From the NCBI GenBank assembly GCA_900313475.1, contig OMRJ01000262.1, forward strand, positions 1 through 6,208: 6,208 nt of DNA, given 5' to 3'. The stretch's first letter is position 1. The number at the start of each line of letters is the position of its first letter. This stretch comes from an uncultured Eubacteriales bacterium. Lineage in GTDB: Bacteria; Bacillota; Clostridia; Oscillospirales; Acutalibacteraceae. Below are positions 1-6,129 of the stretch, in pieces. The notes below the pieces were generated by a model. That model was not told the origin of the DNA and ran no database searches. It saw nothing but the letters and a program-made list of their open reading frames with translations. The position numbers were made by a program, and so were the translations under genes.

Positions 1-8
1 AAAAAAGA

Positions 9-37
9 TTGATTTTTTTTCATATATATGGTACAAT
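9..37 (+). promoter_or_regulatory. SigA-type promoter with extended -10 for recJ
   Basis: The -35 box is TTGATT (9-14), followed by a 17-nt spacer and the -10 box TACAAT (32-37). A TG dinucleotide at 29-30, one base before the -10, makes an extended -10 element. This matches the vegetative sigma-factor consensus at ideal spacing. Transcription would start near position 44, giving a leader of about 59 nt before the recJ start. It probably drives recJ and the overlapping relA. Seen directly as a motif; activity is inferred. Confidence 0.75.
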
Positions 38-65
38 AAAGCGATAAGATACTATCCCGATTTCA

Positions 66-79
66 GCCGCAGCGGCGGC
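66..79 (+). other. small GC-rich hairpin in recJ leader
   Basis: GCCGC (66-70) pairs perfectly with GCGGC (75-79) around the loop AGCG. It lies between the predicted transcription start and the recJ ribosome binding site. It ends 11 nt before that site and so need not block it. There is no U tract, so it is not a terminator. It may only reflect local GC richness. Confidence 0.35.
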
Positions 80-90
80 GCAGACGAACA

Positions 91-95
91 GAGGT
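91..95 (+). promoter_or_regulatory. recJ ribosome binding site (decides the TTG start)
   Basis: GAGGT at 91-95 sits 7 nt before the TTG at 103. This supports TTG as the start. The nearby ATG at 117 is in a different frame and cannot begin this protein. Confidence 0.65.
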
Positions 96-102
96 CATTT
101 TT

Positions 103-2166
103 TTGAACAGACGCGCATGGAACGTAATTCCGTATGACAAGGCAAAGGCGCTCGCTCTCGCACAGGAGGCGGGCGTTGATGAATTTGCCGTGCTTTTGCT
201 GCTGTCGCGCGGATATGATACCGCGGAGAAGATACGCGATTTCGTATACTGCGAAGCGCTTCCGTTCTCGTCTCCGTTTGACATCAGAGATATGGATAAG
301 GCTGCCGACCGTATCCGCAGGGCGATTGACGGCGGCGAAAAAATTCTCGTTTACGGCGACTACGACTGCGACGGCGTTACCGCCTCGGCGCTGCTTTGCT
401 CATACCTTGAAGCCGTGGGCGCGGACGTTCACTGCTATATTCCGTCGCGGCTTAACGACGGCTACGGACTTACCGAAACAGGTGTGAAGCACATCCTTGA
501 CAACGGTTATTCGCTCGTCGTTACGGTAGACAACGGAATTTCGGCGATAAACGAGGCAAAAATACTCAGGGAACACGGCATTTCGCTTGTGATAACCGAC
601 CACCACAAGGTCGGCGCCGAGCTGCCCGACGCGGACGCGGTGGTTGATCCGCACCGTGAGGACGACACCTGCCGTTTTAAGGATTTTGCCGGAGTGGGCG
701 TGGCGCTGAAGCTCTGCGCGGCGCTTGAGGACGGCGACAGCGAAACCGTGACCGACGAGCTGGGAGAGCTTGCCGCACTGGGAACAATCGCGGATATAGT
801 CCCGCTCACCGGAGAAAACCGCGCGATAGTCAAGCGCGGACTTCGTCAGCTTCAAAACTCGTCACGGCCCGGAATCAACGCGCTTTTGGCTTCCTGCACG
901 GGCGCGGACAAAACGTTAACGTCCGCGACGGCATCGTTCACGCTTGCTCCGAGAATAAACGCGGCGGGACGTATGGACGACGCCAAAACAGCTTTTCGGC
1001 TGCTGATGACGGACAGCGCGGACGAAGCGCGGGAGTGCGCCGAACGGCTTTGCAGTCTTAATGCACAGCGGCAGAAAACGGAAGCCGATATTGCGCAGTC
1101 CGCCGAAAAGACATTTGAAGCACACCCCGAATACAAATCCGACAGGGTCATAGTCGTGTCCGGCGAAGACCTGCACCCCGGTGTCGCGGGCATCGCGGCG
1201 GCACGGCTCACGGAAAGATTTTCAAAGCCTGCTGTCGTTATTTCGGTGCCCGAAAGCGGAGCGTGCCGCGGTTCGTGCAGAAGCATAGACGGGCTGTCGA
1301 TGTATTCGGCGCTCGACGCCTGTGCAGACCTGCTTATTCAGTTCGGCGGACACACTCTTGCCGCGGGATTTTCGATAGAAAGAGAAAACATAGACGCCTT
1401 CAGAAAAAGAATTAACGAATACGCGGCATCGGTCGGCGACATTTACCCGACGCTCAACATCGACTGCCGCCTGAACCCCGCGAATATCACGCCCGAAATA
1501 TTTGAATCGCTCGACCTTCTGGAGCCGTTTGGCGCAGAGAATCCGCCCCCCGTATTCGGGCTGTTTAAGATGACCGTCACCGCCGTGAAGCCGCTCGGCG
1601 GCGGAAAGCACCTTCGCGTGACGCTCACGCGCGGCGCTTCATCCGTTCAGGCGGTGTGGTTCAACGTAACGGAGTCCGATTTTCCGTTTAAAGTCGGCGA
1701 CACGGTGGATGCTGCGGTGCGAACGGAAAAGAACGAGTTCAGGGGCAAAACGGGTGTGTCGGTGCAGATAAAGGACATGCGCCCGTCGGGCTGTGACGAC
1801 AGTGCCGTGTTCGGAGGCACGGCGCGGTGCGATGCCGTTGTGCGCGGTGAACGCATTTCCGAAAGCGGGCTTGCGGAGCTGCGGCCGGACAGAAATTATA
1901 TTGCGAAGCTCTATAAATATATAAAAGAAAATGAACCGCTGCGCATTACGGACGAGCTTCTCGCTCTGCGCATCGGCGACCTGCCCGAGCATGCGGGCAA
2001 GGCAAGGCTGTGCGTGGCAGCACTGTCGGACGCCGGACTCATATCGCAGTCCGCCGACGGTCTGCGCACGGCGAAAACGGACAGAAAGGTCGATCTCGCG
2101 CAGAGCGAAATTCTGCGCCGCACGGGATATTCAAACGAAAGGAACGGAGGTGCCCGAGGTGTGTGA
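103..2166 (+). CDS. recJ: single-stranded-DNA-specific exonuclease RecJ
   Basis: Predicted 5'-to-3' exonuclease on single-stranded DNA, a cytoplasmic metal-dependent DHH phosphoesterase acting in recombinational repair, mismatch repair and stalled-fork processing. The 687-residue product carries the DHH motifs in order: DYDCDG (86-91), VDNG (142-145) and TDHH (165-168), then VDPH (181-184). The RecJ-typical PRINAAGR stretch is at 283-290. The DHHA1 domain has the GGH motif (415-417, within FGGHTLAAGF). An OB-fold region follows, beginning around LEPFGAENPPPVFG (473-486). From about 590 to 675 there is a helical extension resembling the C-terminal domain of Firmicutes RecJ, which makes it longer than the E. 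coli enzyme. Start is TTG with a GAGGT site. The last 8 nt overlap the relA start, so the two are probably co-translated. All catalytic motifs are intact. Confidence 0.96.
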   Translation: MNRRAWNVIPYDKAKALALAQEAGVDEFAVLLLLSRGYDTAEKIRDFVYCEALPFSSPFDIRDMDKAADRIRRAIDGGEKILVYGDYDCDGVTASALLCSYLEAVGADVHCYIPSRLNDGYGLTETGVKHILDNGYSLVVTVDNGISAINEAKILREHGISLVITDHHKVGAELPDADAVVDPHREDDTCRFKDFAGVGVALKLCAALEDGDSETVTDELGELAALGTIADIVPLTGENRAIVKRGLRQLQNSSRPGINALLASCTGADKTLTSATASFTLAPRINAAGRMDDAKTAFRLLMTDSADEARECAERLCSLNAQRQKTEADIAQSAEKTFEAHPEYKSDRVIVVSGEDLHPGVAGIAAARLTERFSKPAVVISVPESGACRGSCRSIDGLSMYSALDACADLLIQFGGHTLAAGFSIERENIDAFRKRINEYAASVGDIYPTLNIDCRLNPANITPEIFESLDLLEPFGAENPPPVFGLFKMTVTAVKPLGGGKHLRVTLTRGASSVQAVWFNVTESDFPFKVGDTVDAAVRTEKNEFRGKTGVSVQIKDMRPSGCDDSAVFGGTARCDAVVRGERISESGLAELRPDRNYIAKLYKYIKENEPLRITDELLALRIGDLPEHAGKARLCVAALSDAGLISQSADGLRTAKTDRKVDLAQSEILRRTGYSNERNGGARGV
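2146..2152 (+). promoter_or_regulatory. relA ribosome binding site inside recJ
   Basis: GGAGGTG at 2146-2152 is a near-perfect complement of the 16S rRNA tail. It lies 8 nt (from the second G pair of GGAGG) before the GTG at 2159 and within the last codons of recJ. It fixes the relA start at 2159. The in-frame GTG at 2150 overlaps the site itself, and the far-upstream in-frame ATG at 1931 lies deep inside recJ. Confidence 0.8.
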
Positions 2167-4351
2167 CGGATATGTATATTACGAGCCGATAGCCGACAAG
2201 GTTACCAAGGCTTATTCGGCGGCGGATGCAGCCGCCATACAACGCGCATTTGAATTTGCTTTCGGGGCGCACTCCGGTCAGCGGCGAAAGTCGGGCGAGC
2301 CGTATATAATCCACCCCGTTGCGGTCGCCGACATTCTCATCGGCTTCGGAATGGACGCACAGAGCGTCGAAGCGGCTCTCCTTCACGATACGGTGGAGGA
2401 CACTCCGGTGACGGAAGACGATATAAAAAAGAATTTCGGCGCAAGCGTTGCGCTGCTCGTTGACGGCGTGACAAAGCTCGGCAAAGTCCCTCTTGCGAGC
2501 AGGGAGGAGCAGCAGGCGGAAAACCTTCGCAAGCTCCTGCTTGCAATGTGTGAGGATATCCGTGTAATAATCATTAAGCTTGCCGACCGTTTGCACAATA
2601 TGCGCACGCTTAAATTTGTGCCGGAGCAGAAGCGGCGCGACACCGCGCGTGAAACCATCGAGATATATGCCCCGATAGCGCACCGCCTCGGTATCCGTCC
2701 CGTGAAGGAGGAGCTTGAGGATCTCGCGATAAGCTACCTCGACCCGATTGCCTACGCTGAAATTGAAAAGGCGCTTGCCGAGCAGGAGCCTATGCGCAAG
2801 GAGTTTTTGGACAGCATTAAGGCTAAAATAGGCGCCCGTATCAAAGAGGTCGTAAGCGACGCGGTTATAGAGGGACGAATAAAGTCCGTCCACGGAATAT
2901 ACCGCAAAATGTATATGCAGGGAAAATCCTTTGAAGAAATATACGACATATATGCCGTGCGCATAATTGTGGACACGGTCAGCGACTGCTACAACTGTCT
3001 CGGCGTAATCCACGACATGTACAAGCCTATTCAGGGGCGGTTCAAGGACTACATTTCTACCCCGAAGCCGAACATGTATCAGTCGCTTCACACGACGCTT
3101 ATCGGCAAGGAGGGCATTCCGTTCGAAGTCCAGATAAGGACTCACGAGATGCACCGCACCGCGGAATTCGGTGTTGCGGCGCACTGGAAATACAAGCTCG
3201 GCTACACCGATGCCGATTCAAACAAGCGCATCGAAAAGGGGCTGGGCTGGGTGCACGACCTGCTGGAGTCGCAGAGCGAATCCGGTCAGCCGGCGGACAT
3301 AGTAAACACGCTGAAAAACGATTTTTCGAGCGATGAGGTGTTTGTTTTCACGCCCAAGGGCGACGTTATATGTCTTCCGCTCGGCGCAACCGTTATTGAT
3401 TTTGCCTATGCGATACACTCCGCCGTCGGCAATAAAATGATTGGCGCGAAGGTCGACAAGCGCATAGTTCCGCTTGACTACAAGGTGCAAAACGGCGAGA
3501 TAGTCGAAGTGCTCACCTCCTCGCAGCAGGGCAAGGGGCCGTCACGCGACTGGCTCAAGATAGTTGCCACCAACGAAGCGCGGACAAAGATACGCTCGTG
3601 GTTCAAAAAAGAACGGCGAGAAGAAAACATAGCGGAGGGCAAAGCCGAATACGAGCGCGAGCTGCGCCGCAACGGCATAGCTCTCACAGGTGAGAAAGAG
3701 GCGGAGTTCCTCGAGCTGATATCCGAAAAGCAGAAGCTTCTCACGCCCGACGACTTTTTTGCGGCACTCGGCTACGGCGGTATAATTCTCTCAAAGATAA
3801 TGCCGATGATAAAGGACGAATACACAAAGTTCACCGCCGTCCCCGAGCAGACCGCGCCGAAGCTTGCAAAGCAGCCGAAAACGGTCAGCAGCGAGGGTGT
3901 AGTGGTGGAGGGCGTAGGCAATTGCCTTGTAAAGCTCTCGCGCTGCTGCAATCCGATTCCCGGAGATGACATAATAGGCTTTATCACGCGCGGTCACGGT
4001 GTTTCGGTTCACAAGCGCGACTGCTCCAACGTTCCGCAGAGCATTGCCGAAAGCGCCGAGCCGGAACGCTGGATAAAAGTTTTCTGGAACACCGTTGTAA
4101 AAAACGATTTCAATGCGTCCGTACTGCTCACATGTCTAAACGCAAAGGGCATAATGAACGAAATATTCGGCACGCTTAATTCTATTCACGTGACAGTTCA
4201 GAGCATCAACACGCGTGACACAAAAGACGGCAGAACGCTGATAAATCTCACTGTAAACGCGAACAGCGTCGAACACCTCAAGAGCGTTATGGCGCGACTG
4301 GGGAAAATTAACGGCGTGCTGAGCGTCGACCGCTCCGGCGCGGACATATAG
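2159..4351 (+). CDS. relA: bifunctional (p)ppGpp synthetase/hydrolase (Rel)
   Basis: Stringent-response enzyme: transfers pyrophosphate from ATP to GTP or GDP to make (p)ppGpp and also hydrolyses it; acts on ribosomes sensing uncharged tRNA. Read from the GTG, it has 730 residues, normal for long RelA/SpoT homologues. Hydrolase HD domain: H52, HDTVED (76-81) and D144 in LADRLHNMR. Synthetase domain: R240, K242, D263, RFKD (294-297), Y307 and E323 in EVQIRT. RFKD is the RXKD form typical of bifunctional enzymes, and the hydrolase residues are intact, so both activities are predicted. TGS domain spans about 392-452. The Cys/zinc-finger region has C596, C597, H618 and C622. A C-terminal ACT domain covers about 650-726. 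The start overlaps recJ by 8 nt behind a strong GGAGGTG site. The apt gene that often separates recJ from relA is absent. Confidence 0.97.
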   Translation: MCDGYVYYEPIADKVTKAYSAADAAAIQRAFEFAFGAHSGQRRKSGEPYIIHPVAVADILIGFGMDAQSVEAALLHDTVEDTPVTEDDIKKNFGASVALLVDGVTKLGKVPLASREEQQAENLRKLLLAMCEDIRVIIIKLADRLHNMRTLKFVPEQKRRDTARETIEIYAPIAHRLGIRPVKEELEDLAISYLDPIAYAEIEKALAEQEPMRKEFLDSIKAKIGARIKEVVSDAVIEGRIKSVHGIYRKMYMQGKSFEEIYDIYAVRIIVDTVSDCYNCLGVIHDMYKPIQGRFKDYISTPKPNMYQSLHTTLIGKEGIPFEVQIRTHEMHRTAEFGVAAHWKYKLGYTDADSNKRIEKGLGWVHDLLESQSESGQPADIVNTLKNDFSSDEVFVFTPKGDVICLPLGATVIDFAYAIHSAVGNKMIGAKVDKRIVPLDYKVQNGEIVEVLTSSQQGKGPSRDWLKIVATNEARTKIRSWFKKERREENIAEGKAEYERELRRNGIALTGEKEAEFLELISEKQKLLTPDDFFAALGYGGIILSKIMPMIKDEYTKFTAVPEQTAPKLAKQPKTVSSEGVVVEGVGNCLVKLSRCCNPIPGDDIIGFITRGHGVSVHKRDCSNVPQSIAESAEPERWIKVFWNTVVKNDFNASVLLTCLNAKGIMNEIFGTLNSIHVTVQSINTRDTKDGRTLINLTVNANSVEHLKSVMARLGKINGVLSVDRSGADI

Positions 4352-4492
4352 CACGGGCAAAAAATACGGTGTGCGGCGAAATCCGAGACGCGACGGGATT
4401 AAATTCCGCACCGCCGCAGGAAACCGTTTTGCGGGGAAAGCCGCAAGGCTCCGTTTGACGGGTGTATTAAAACAGGAAAAATTCAAAAAAAC
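4352..4492 (+). other. structured intergenic region after relA (possible leader RNA)
   Basis: No credible gene lies here. The stretch is dense in complementary GCGG/CCGC segments. GTGCGG (4371-4376) can pair with CCGCAC (4406-4411), and the overlapping TGCGGCG (4372-4378) can instead pair with CGCCGCA (4412-4418), so the two pairings exclude each other. TTGCGG (4429-4434) pairs with CCGCAA (4441-4446) around the loop GGAAAG. CCGT (4451-4454) pairs with ACGG (4458-4461). CCGTTTTGCGGG (4424-4435) and CCGTTTGACGGG (4451-4462) are near-copies (10 of 12 identical). It could be a leader RNA for pspC-dtd-MBL or a relA 3' UTR. I cannot match it to a known riboswitch class. Confidence 0.4.
4455..4483 (+). 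promoter_or_regulatory. weak candidate promoter for pspC-dtd-MBL
   Basis: TTGACG (4455-4460) is five of six to the -35 consensus, and AAAATT (4478-4483) stands 17 nt downstream as a poor -10 box. No extended -10 TG is present. If real, it would give the pspC block a start separate from recJ-relA and place the 15-bp hairpin near the 5' end of its transcript. Read-through from relA is an equally good explanation. Confidence 0.2.
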
Positions 4493-4538
4493 GCTTAGGC
4501 TGACGGGCGACATGGGTTCGAATCCCGTCAGCCTGGGC
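4477..4538 (-). terminator. intrinsic terminator form on the minus strand
   Basis: Read on the minus strand, the 15-bp GC-rich hairpin (4538-4493) is followed after one G by seven T (4491-4485), then GAA and five T (4481-4477). This is the standard intrinsic-terminator layout. On the + strand the hairpin is followed by AAATTTG and would not terminate. There is no minus-strand gene in this window for it to serve, so if it works it would stop antisense transcription coming from the dtd/MBL side before it enters relA. Sequence form is seen; role is inferred. Confidence 0.4.
4493..4538 (+). other. 15-bp hairpin containing a tRNA T-arm-like sequence
   Basis: 4493-4507 pairs with 4524-4538 over 15 bp (two G-U wobbles, the inner 11 bp perfect) around a 16-nt loop. 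An alternative fold keeps the outer stem, including seven pairs shaped like a tRNA acceptor (4496-4502 with 4529-4535). In that fold the inner part reforms as a five-pair T-stem (4512-4516 with 4524-4528) closing the loop TTCGAAT, the canonical T-loop. Only 9 nt join the two helices, so there is no D-arm or anticodon arm, and no CCA follows. It could be a tRNA-like minihelix, a tRNA remnant, or a coincidental match in a strong hairpin. Confidence 0.4.
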
Positions 4539-4554
4539 AAATTTGAAATATTAA

Positions 4555-4563
4555 AAAGGTGAT
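4555..4563 (+). promoter_or_regulatory. pspC ribosome binding site
   Basis: AAAGGTGAT (4555-4563) is a strong match to the anti-Shine-Dalgarno complement, placed 5 nt before the ATG at 4569. Another ATG at 4564 is in a different frame and too close to the site. Confidence 0.75.
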
Positions 4564-4568
4564 ATGTT

Positions 4569-4862
4569 ATGACAAAAAAACTTTACCGTTCACGTACCGA
4601 CCGCAAGCTTTGCGGCGTCTGCGGCGGCATTGCCGAATATCTGAATGCCGACGCTACGATTGTGCGCCTTGTATGCGTGCTGCTGTGTCTTGCAGGCACG
4701 GCGGGGCTTTGGGCGTACATTGTCTGCGCGCTCGTTATTCCCGAAGCGCCCGACGACGGCGTTCCCTATCAGGATGTAAACAACGGCGGCAATCCGTATA
4801 ACAATCCGTATAATTCAAACGGACAGAACGGCTCGAACGGACAAAACGGGGGCAACGCCTGA
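4569..4862 (+). CDS. small PspC-domain membrane protein
   Basis: A 97-residue protein of the PspC (phage shock protein C) domain family. The domain occupies about residues 3-59: KLYRSRTDRKLCGVCGGIAEY, with the family's charged start and Gly-rich GVCGGIAEYL (16-25). One hydrophobic segment of roughly residues 31-58 follows, predicted to span the membrane. PspC proteins are tied to envelope-stress sensing, but stand-alone small versions in Firmicutes have no settled role. The tail (about 60-97) is low-complexity, rich in Asn, Gly and Tyr, with NPYN twice and SNGQNG twice, and is probably disordered. No PspA or PspB gene is visible nearby. Its stop shares a base with the dtd start (TGATG), indicating coupling. 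Domain assignment is firm; function is not. Confidence 0.88.
   Translation: MTKKLYRSRTDRKLCGVCGGIAEYLNADATIVRLVCVLLCLAGTAGLWAYIVCALVIPEAPDDGVPYQDVNNGGNPYNNPYNSNGQNGSNGQNGGNA
4791..4850 (+). repeat. in-frame tandem repeats in pspC tail
   Basis: Two 12-nt units (4791-4802 and 4803-4814, 11 of 12 identical, both encoding NPYN) are followed by two 18-nt units (4815-4832 and 4833-4850, both encoding SNGQNG). The second pair differs at three third-codon positions while keeping the same peptide, so the repeat has aged under protein-level conservation or drift at silent sites. Confidence 0.8.
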
Positions 4863-5335
4863 TGCGCGCGGTTATCCAGCGCGTAACAGGCTCGTCGGTG
4901 GAGGTCGACGGCAAAACCGTCGGCTCCTGTGGGCGCGGCTTCATGGTACTGCTCGGCGTGATGAACGGCGACACGGAAAAAGAGGCTGATATATTAGCCG
5001 CCAAGGTTGCAAAGCTGCGTGTCTTTGAGGACGAAAACGGCAAGATGAACCTCTCCGTTCTCGACATCGGCGGCGAAATTCTCTGCATTTCGCAGTTTAC
5101 TCTCTGTGCCGACGTAAAAAAGGGCAATCGCCCGTCGTTCACACCGTCCGCACCTCCCGCCGAGGCAAACGCACTCTATGAATACTTTGTCAACCGTCTT
5201 CTTTCGGAGGGCGTGAGCAGGGTCGACAAGGGCGTTTTCGGTGCCGATATGCAGGTGTCGCTCGTCAACGACGGTCCCGTGACCATCGTTTTCGACACGG
5301 TCGAGTGGGCAAATTCGGGTAAGAGCCATGCTTGA
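4862..5335 (+). CDS. dtd: D-aminoacyl-tRNA deacylase
   Basis: Hydrolyses D-amino acids (classically D-Tyr) mis-attached to tRNA, recycling the tRNA and keeping D-residues out of proteins; a cytoplasmic homodimer in the DTD1 family. The 157-residue product starts with the family's MRAVIQRV and contains the two active-site signatures: SQFTL (77-81) and NDGPVT (136-141), the latter holding the Gly-cisPro pair G138-P139. RPSFTPSAPP (90-99) is also family-typical. Length is slightly above the usual 145-150 through a short C-terminal extension that runs into the next gene. The ATG overlaps the pspC stop by one base; a GGGGG run at 4848-4852 is the only Shine-Dalgarno-like site, so translational coupling is likely. 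Its position downstream of rel is common in Firmicutes. Confidence 0.96.
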   Translation: MRAVIQRVTGSSVEVDGKTVGSCGRGFMVLLGVMNGDTEKEADILAAKVAKLRVFEDENGKMNLSVLDIGGEILCISQFTLCADVKKGNRPSFTPSAPPAEANALYEYFVNRLLSEGVSRVDKGVFGADMQVSLVNDGPVTIVFDTVEWANSGKSHA

Positions 5336-5954
5336 TATCATCGGCGCACCCATCGGGTTATATGCAACAAACTGTTACATTATTACAGACACGGTGACGG
5401 GACTTTCCGCCGCCGTGGACTGTGCTGTCTTCAACACAGACTGCGAACGTCTGCTGCGCCGCGCGTGTGTTGAAAAACTCGAATATATTTTACTCACACA
5501 CGGTCATTTCGACCACATCTGCGGAGTTAAAGACCTCAAAGAAAAATACGGCGGCAAAATATGCATCTCCGAAGCGGACGCGGCGTGCCTTTCGGATGAA
5601 TACAAAAGCCTGAACGCGCGCATGGGTTTTGCGGAGCAGGGCTTGACAAAAGCGGATATTTTGCTGCACGACGGCGATATTATCACGCTCGGTGAGACAA
5701 AAATAAATGTTCTCGCAACCCCCGGACACACGGCAGGCTCGGTTTGCTTTGTCACCGGCAACGAAATATTTTCGGGTGACACGCTTTTCCGTCTTTCCGT
5801 CGGGCGCACCGACCTTCCCGGCGGCAACGGGCGGAATTTGATGAATTCGCTCAAAAAAATTGCGGAAATAACCGGCGAACGGCGCGTATATCCCGGTCAC
5901 GGCGGCTCCACGCTGCTCTCCTTCGAAAAAGAAAACAACAGCTTTATGCGTTGA
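5328..5954 (+). CDS. metallo-beta-lactamase-fold hydrolase, glyoxalase II-like
   Basis: A 208-residue cytoplasmic hydrolase of the metallo-beta-lactamase superfamily, closest in form to small YcbL/YqgX-type glyoxalase II relatives. All metal ligands are present: THGHFDH gives H58, H60, D62 and H63, TPGHTAGS gives H134, SGDTLF gives D151 and YPGHGGST gives H191. The GRTDLPGG stretch (159-166) is typical of this subgroup. The larger substrate-binding domain of true glyoxalase II is missing, so the substrate is unknown; thioester hydrolysis is a guess. Only the first Met is usable (the next is residue 99). The start overlaps dtd by 8 nt with only a weak GGGT upstream, consistent with coupled translation. 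In many Clostridia this gene follows rel-dtd and precedes hemZ; here a non-coding flank follows instead. Confidence 0.93.
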   Translation: MLDIIGAPIGLYATNCYIITDTVTGLSAAVDCAVFNTDCERLLRRACVEKLEYILLTHGHFDHICGVKDLKEKYGGKICISEADAACLSDEYKSLNARMGFAEQGLTKADILLHDGDIITLGETKINVLATPGHTAGSVCFVTGNEIFSGDTLFRLSVGRTDLPGGNGRNLMNSLKKIAEITGERRVYPGHGGSTLLSFEKENNSFMR

Positions 5955-5962
5955 CTTTTTTT
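5936..5962 (+). terminator. weak candidate terminator at the end of the MBL gene
   Basis: CAAC (5936-5939) pairs with GTTG (5950-5953), and GC (5941-5942) pairs with GC (5948-5949), with A5940 bulged and the loop TTTAT. Two bases later comes a run of seven T (5956-5962). The stem is short and AT-containing and overlaps the stop codon. The complementary strand also has T-rich sequence beyond the hairpin, so it might act in both directions. It is the best candidate for ending this operon, but weak. Confidence 0.35.
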
Positions 5963-6030
5963 ACCGTATCAACAATCAGGCTGTTTTCATTTTTATAAAC
6001 CGCTCCCGCTGCGAACTTTTTTCGGTGTCA

Positions 6031-6100
6031 AGCGGTCAGGTGTTGTGCCCTTTCCTTTCCGCTTGTAGGGAACGCACACCTCATCGTCGCAAAGACCGCT
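6031..6100. repeat. long imperfect inverted repeat
   Basis: AGCGGTCAGGTGT (6031-6043) pairs with two blocks downstream: ACACCT (6076-6081) and GACCGCT (6094-6100), separated by a 12-nt bulge. Inside, CCCT (6048-6051) pairs with AGGG (6067-6070). A competing pairing is CAAGCGG (6029-6035) with CCGCTTG (6059-6065). The nested order is consistent with one folded RNA or DNA element on either strand. Confidence 0.5.
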
Positions 6101-6107
6101 AAGCTAC

Positions 6108-6129
6108 GTCACGCGTGGTAACGCGTGAC
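6108..6129. repeat. perfect 9-bp inverted repeat with GGTA loop
   Basis: GTCACGCGT (6108-6116) and ACGCGTGAC (6121-6129) are perfect reverse complements around GGTA. No T run follows on either strand within a few bases, so this is not a standard terminator. The short loop and perfect stem fit a palindromic repeat element or a stable RNA hairpin. Confidence 0.65.

Noticed and set aside
1931..2158. Extended N-terminus of relA from the in-frame ATG at 1931
   Set aside because: It lies deep inside recJ, the added residues do not resemble the Rel family, and the GTG at 2159 with GGAGGTG gives the normal 730-residue length.
2039..3184. Long minus-strand open frame opposite relA
   Set aside because: It is a shadow of relA codon bias: no recognisable domain, composition like a reverse-frame translation, and fully antisense to a well-supported gene.
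4395..4426. Faint likeness to FMN or cobalamin riboswitch cores (AAATTCCGCACCG)
   Set aside because: The hallmark segments (such as the FMN CTTCGGGGCAGGG block or the cobalamin GCCACTG box) are missing, and downstream genes do not fit either pathway.
4431..4463. Resemblance to the 5' conserved region of RNase P RNA (GGAAAG...GGCTCC)
   Set aside because: The similarity is short and the remaining conserved RNase P elements are absent in the roughly 200 nt available.
4491..4538. ydaO-type (c-di-AMP) riboswitch, suggested by CGCTTA and CCCGTCAGC
   Set aside because: The segment is about 48 nt, far shorter than the aptamer, and lacks its internal conserved GGGGA blocks.
4371..4562. 63-residue open frame after relA
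   Set aside because: It needs a GTG start without a ribosome site, and part of it simply translates the T-arm-like hairpin. No family resemblance.
5993..6103. Minus-strand open stretch of 36 codons in the 3' flank
   Set aside because: No ATG, no ribosome site at a useful distance, and it coincides with the inverted-repeat structure.
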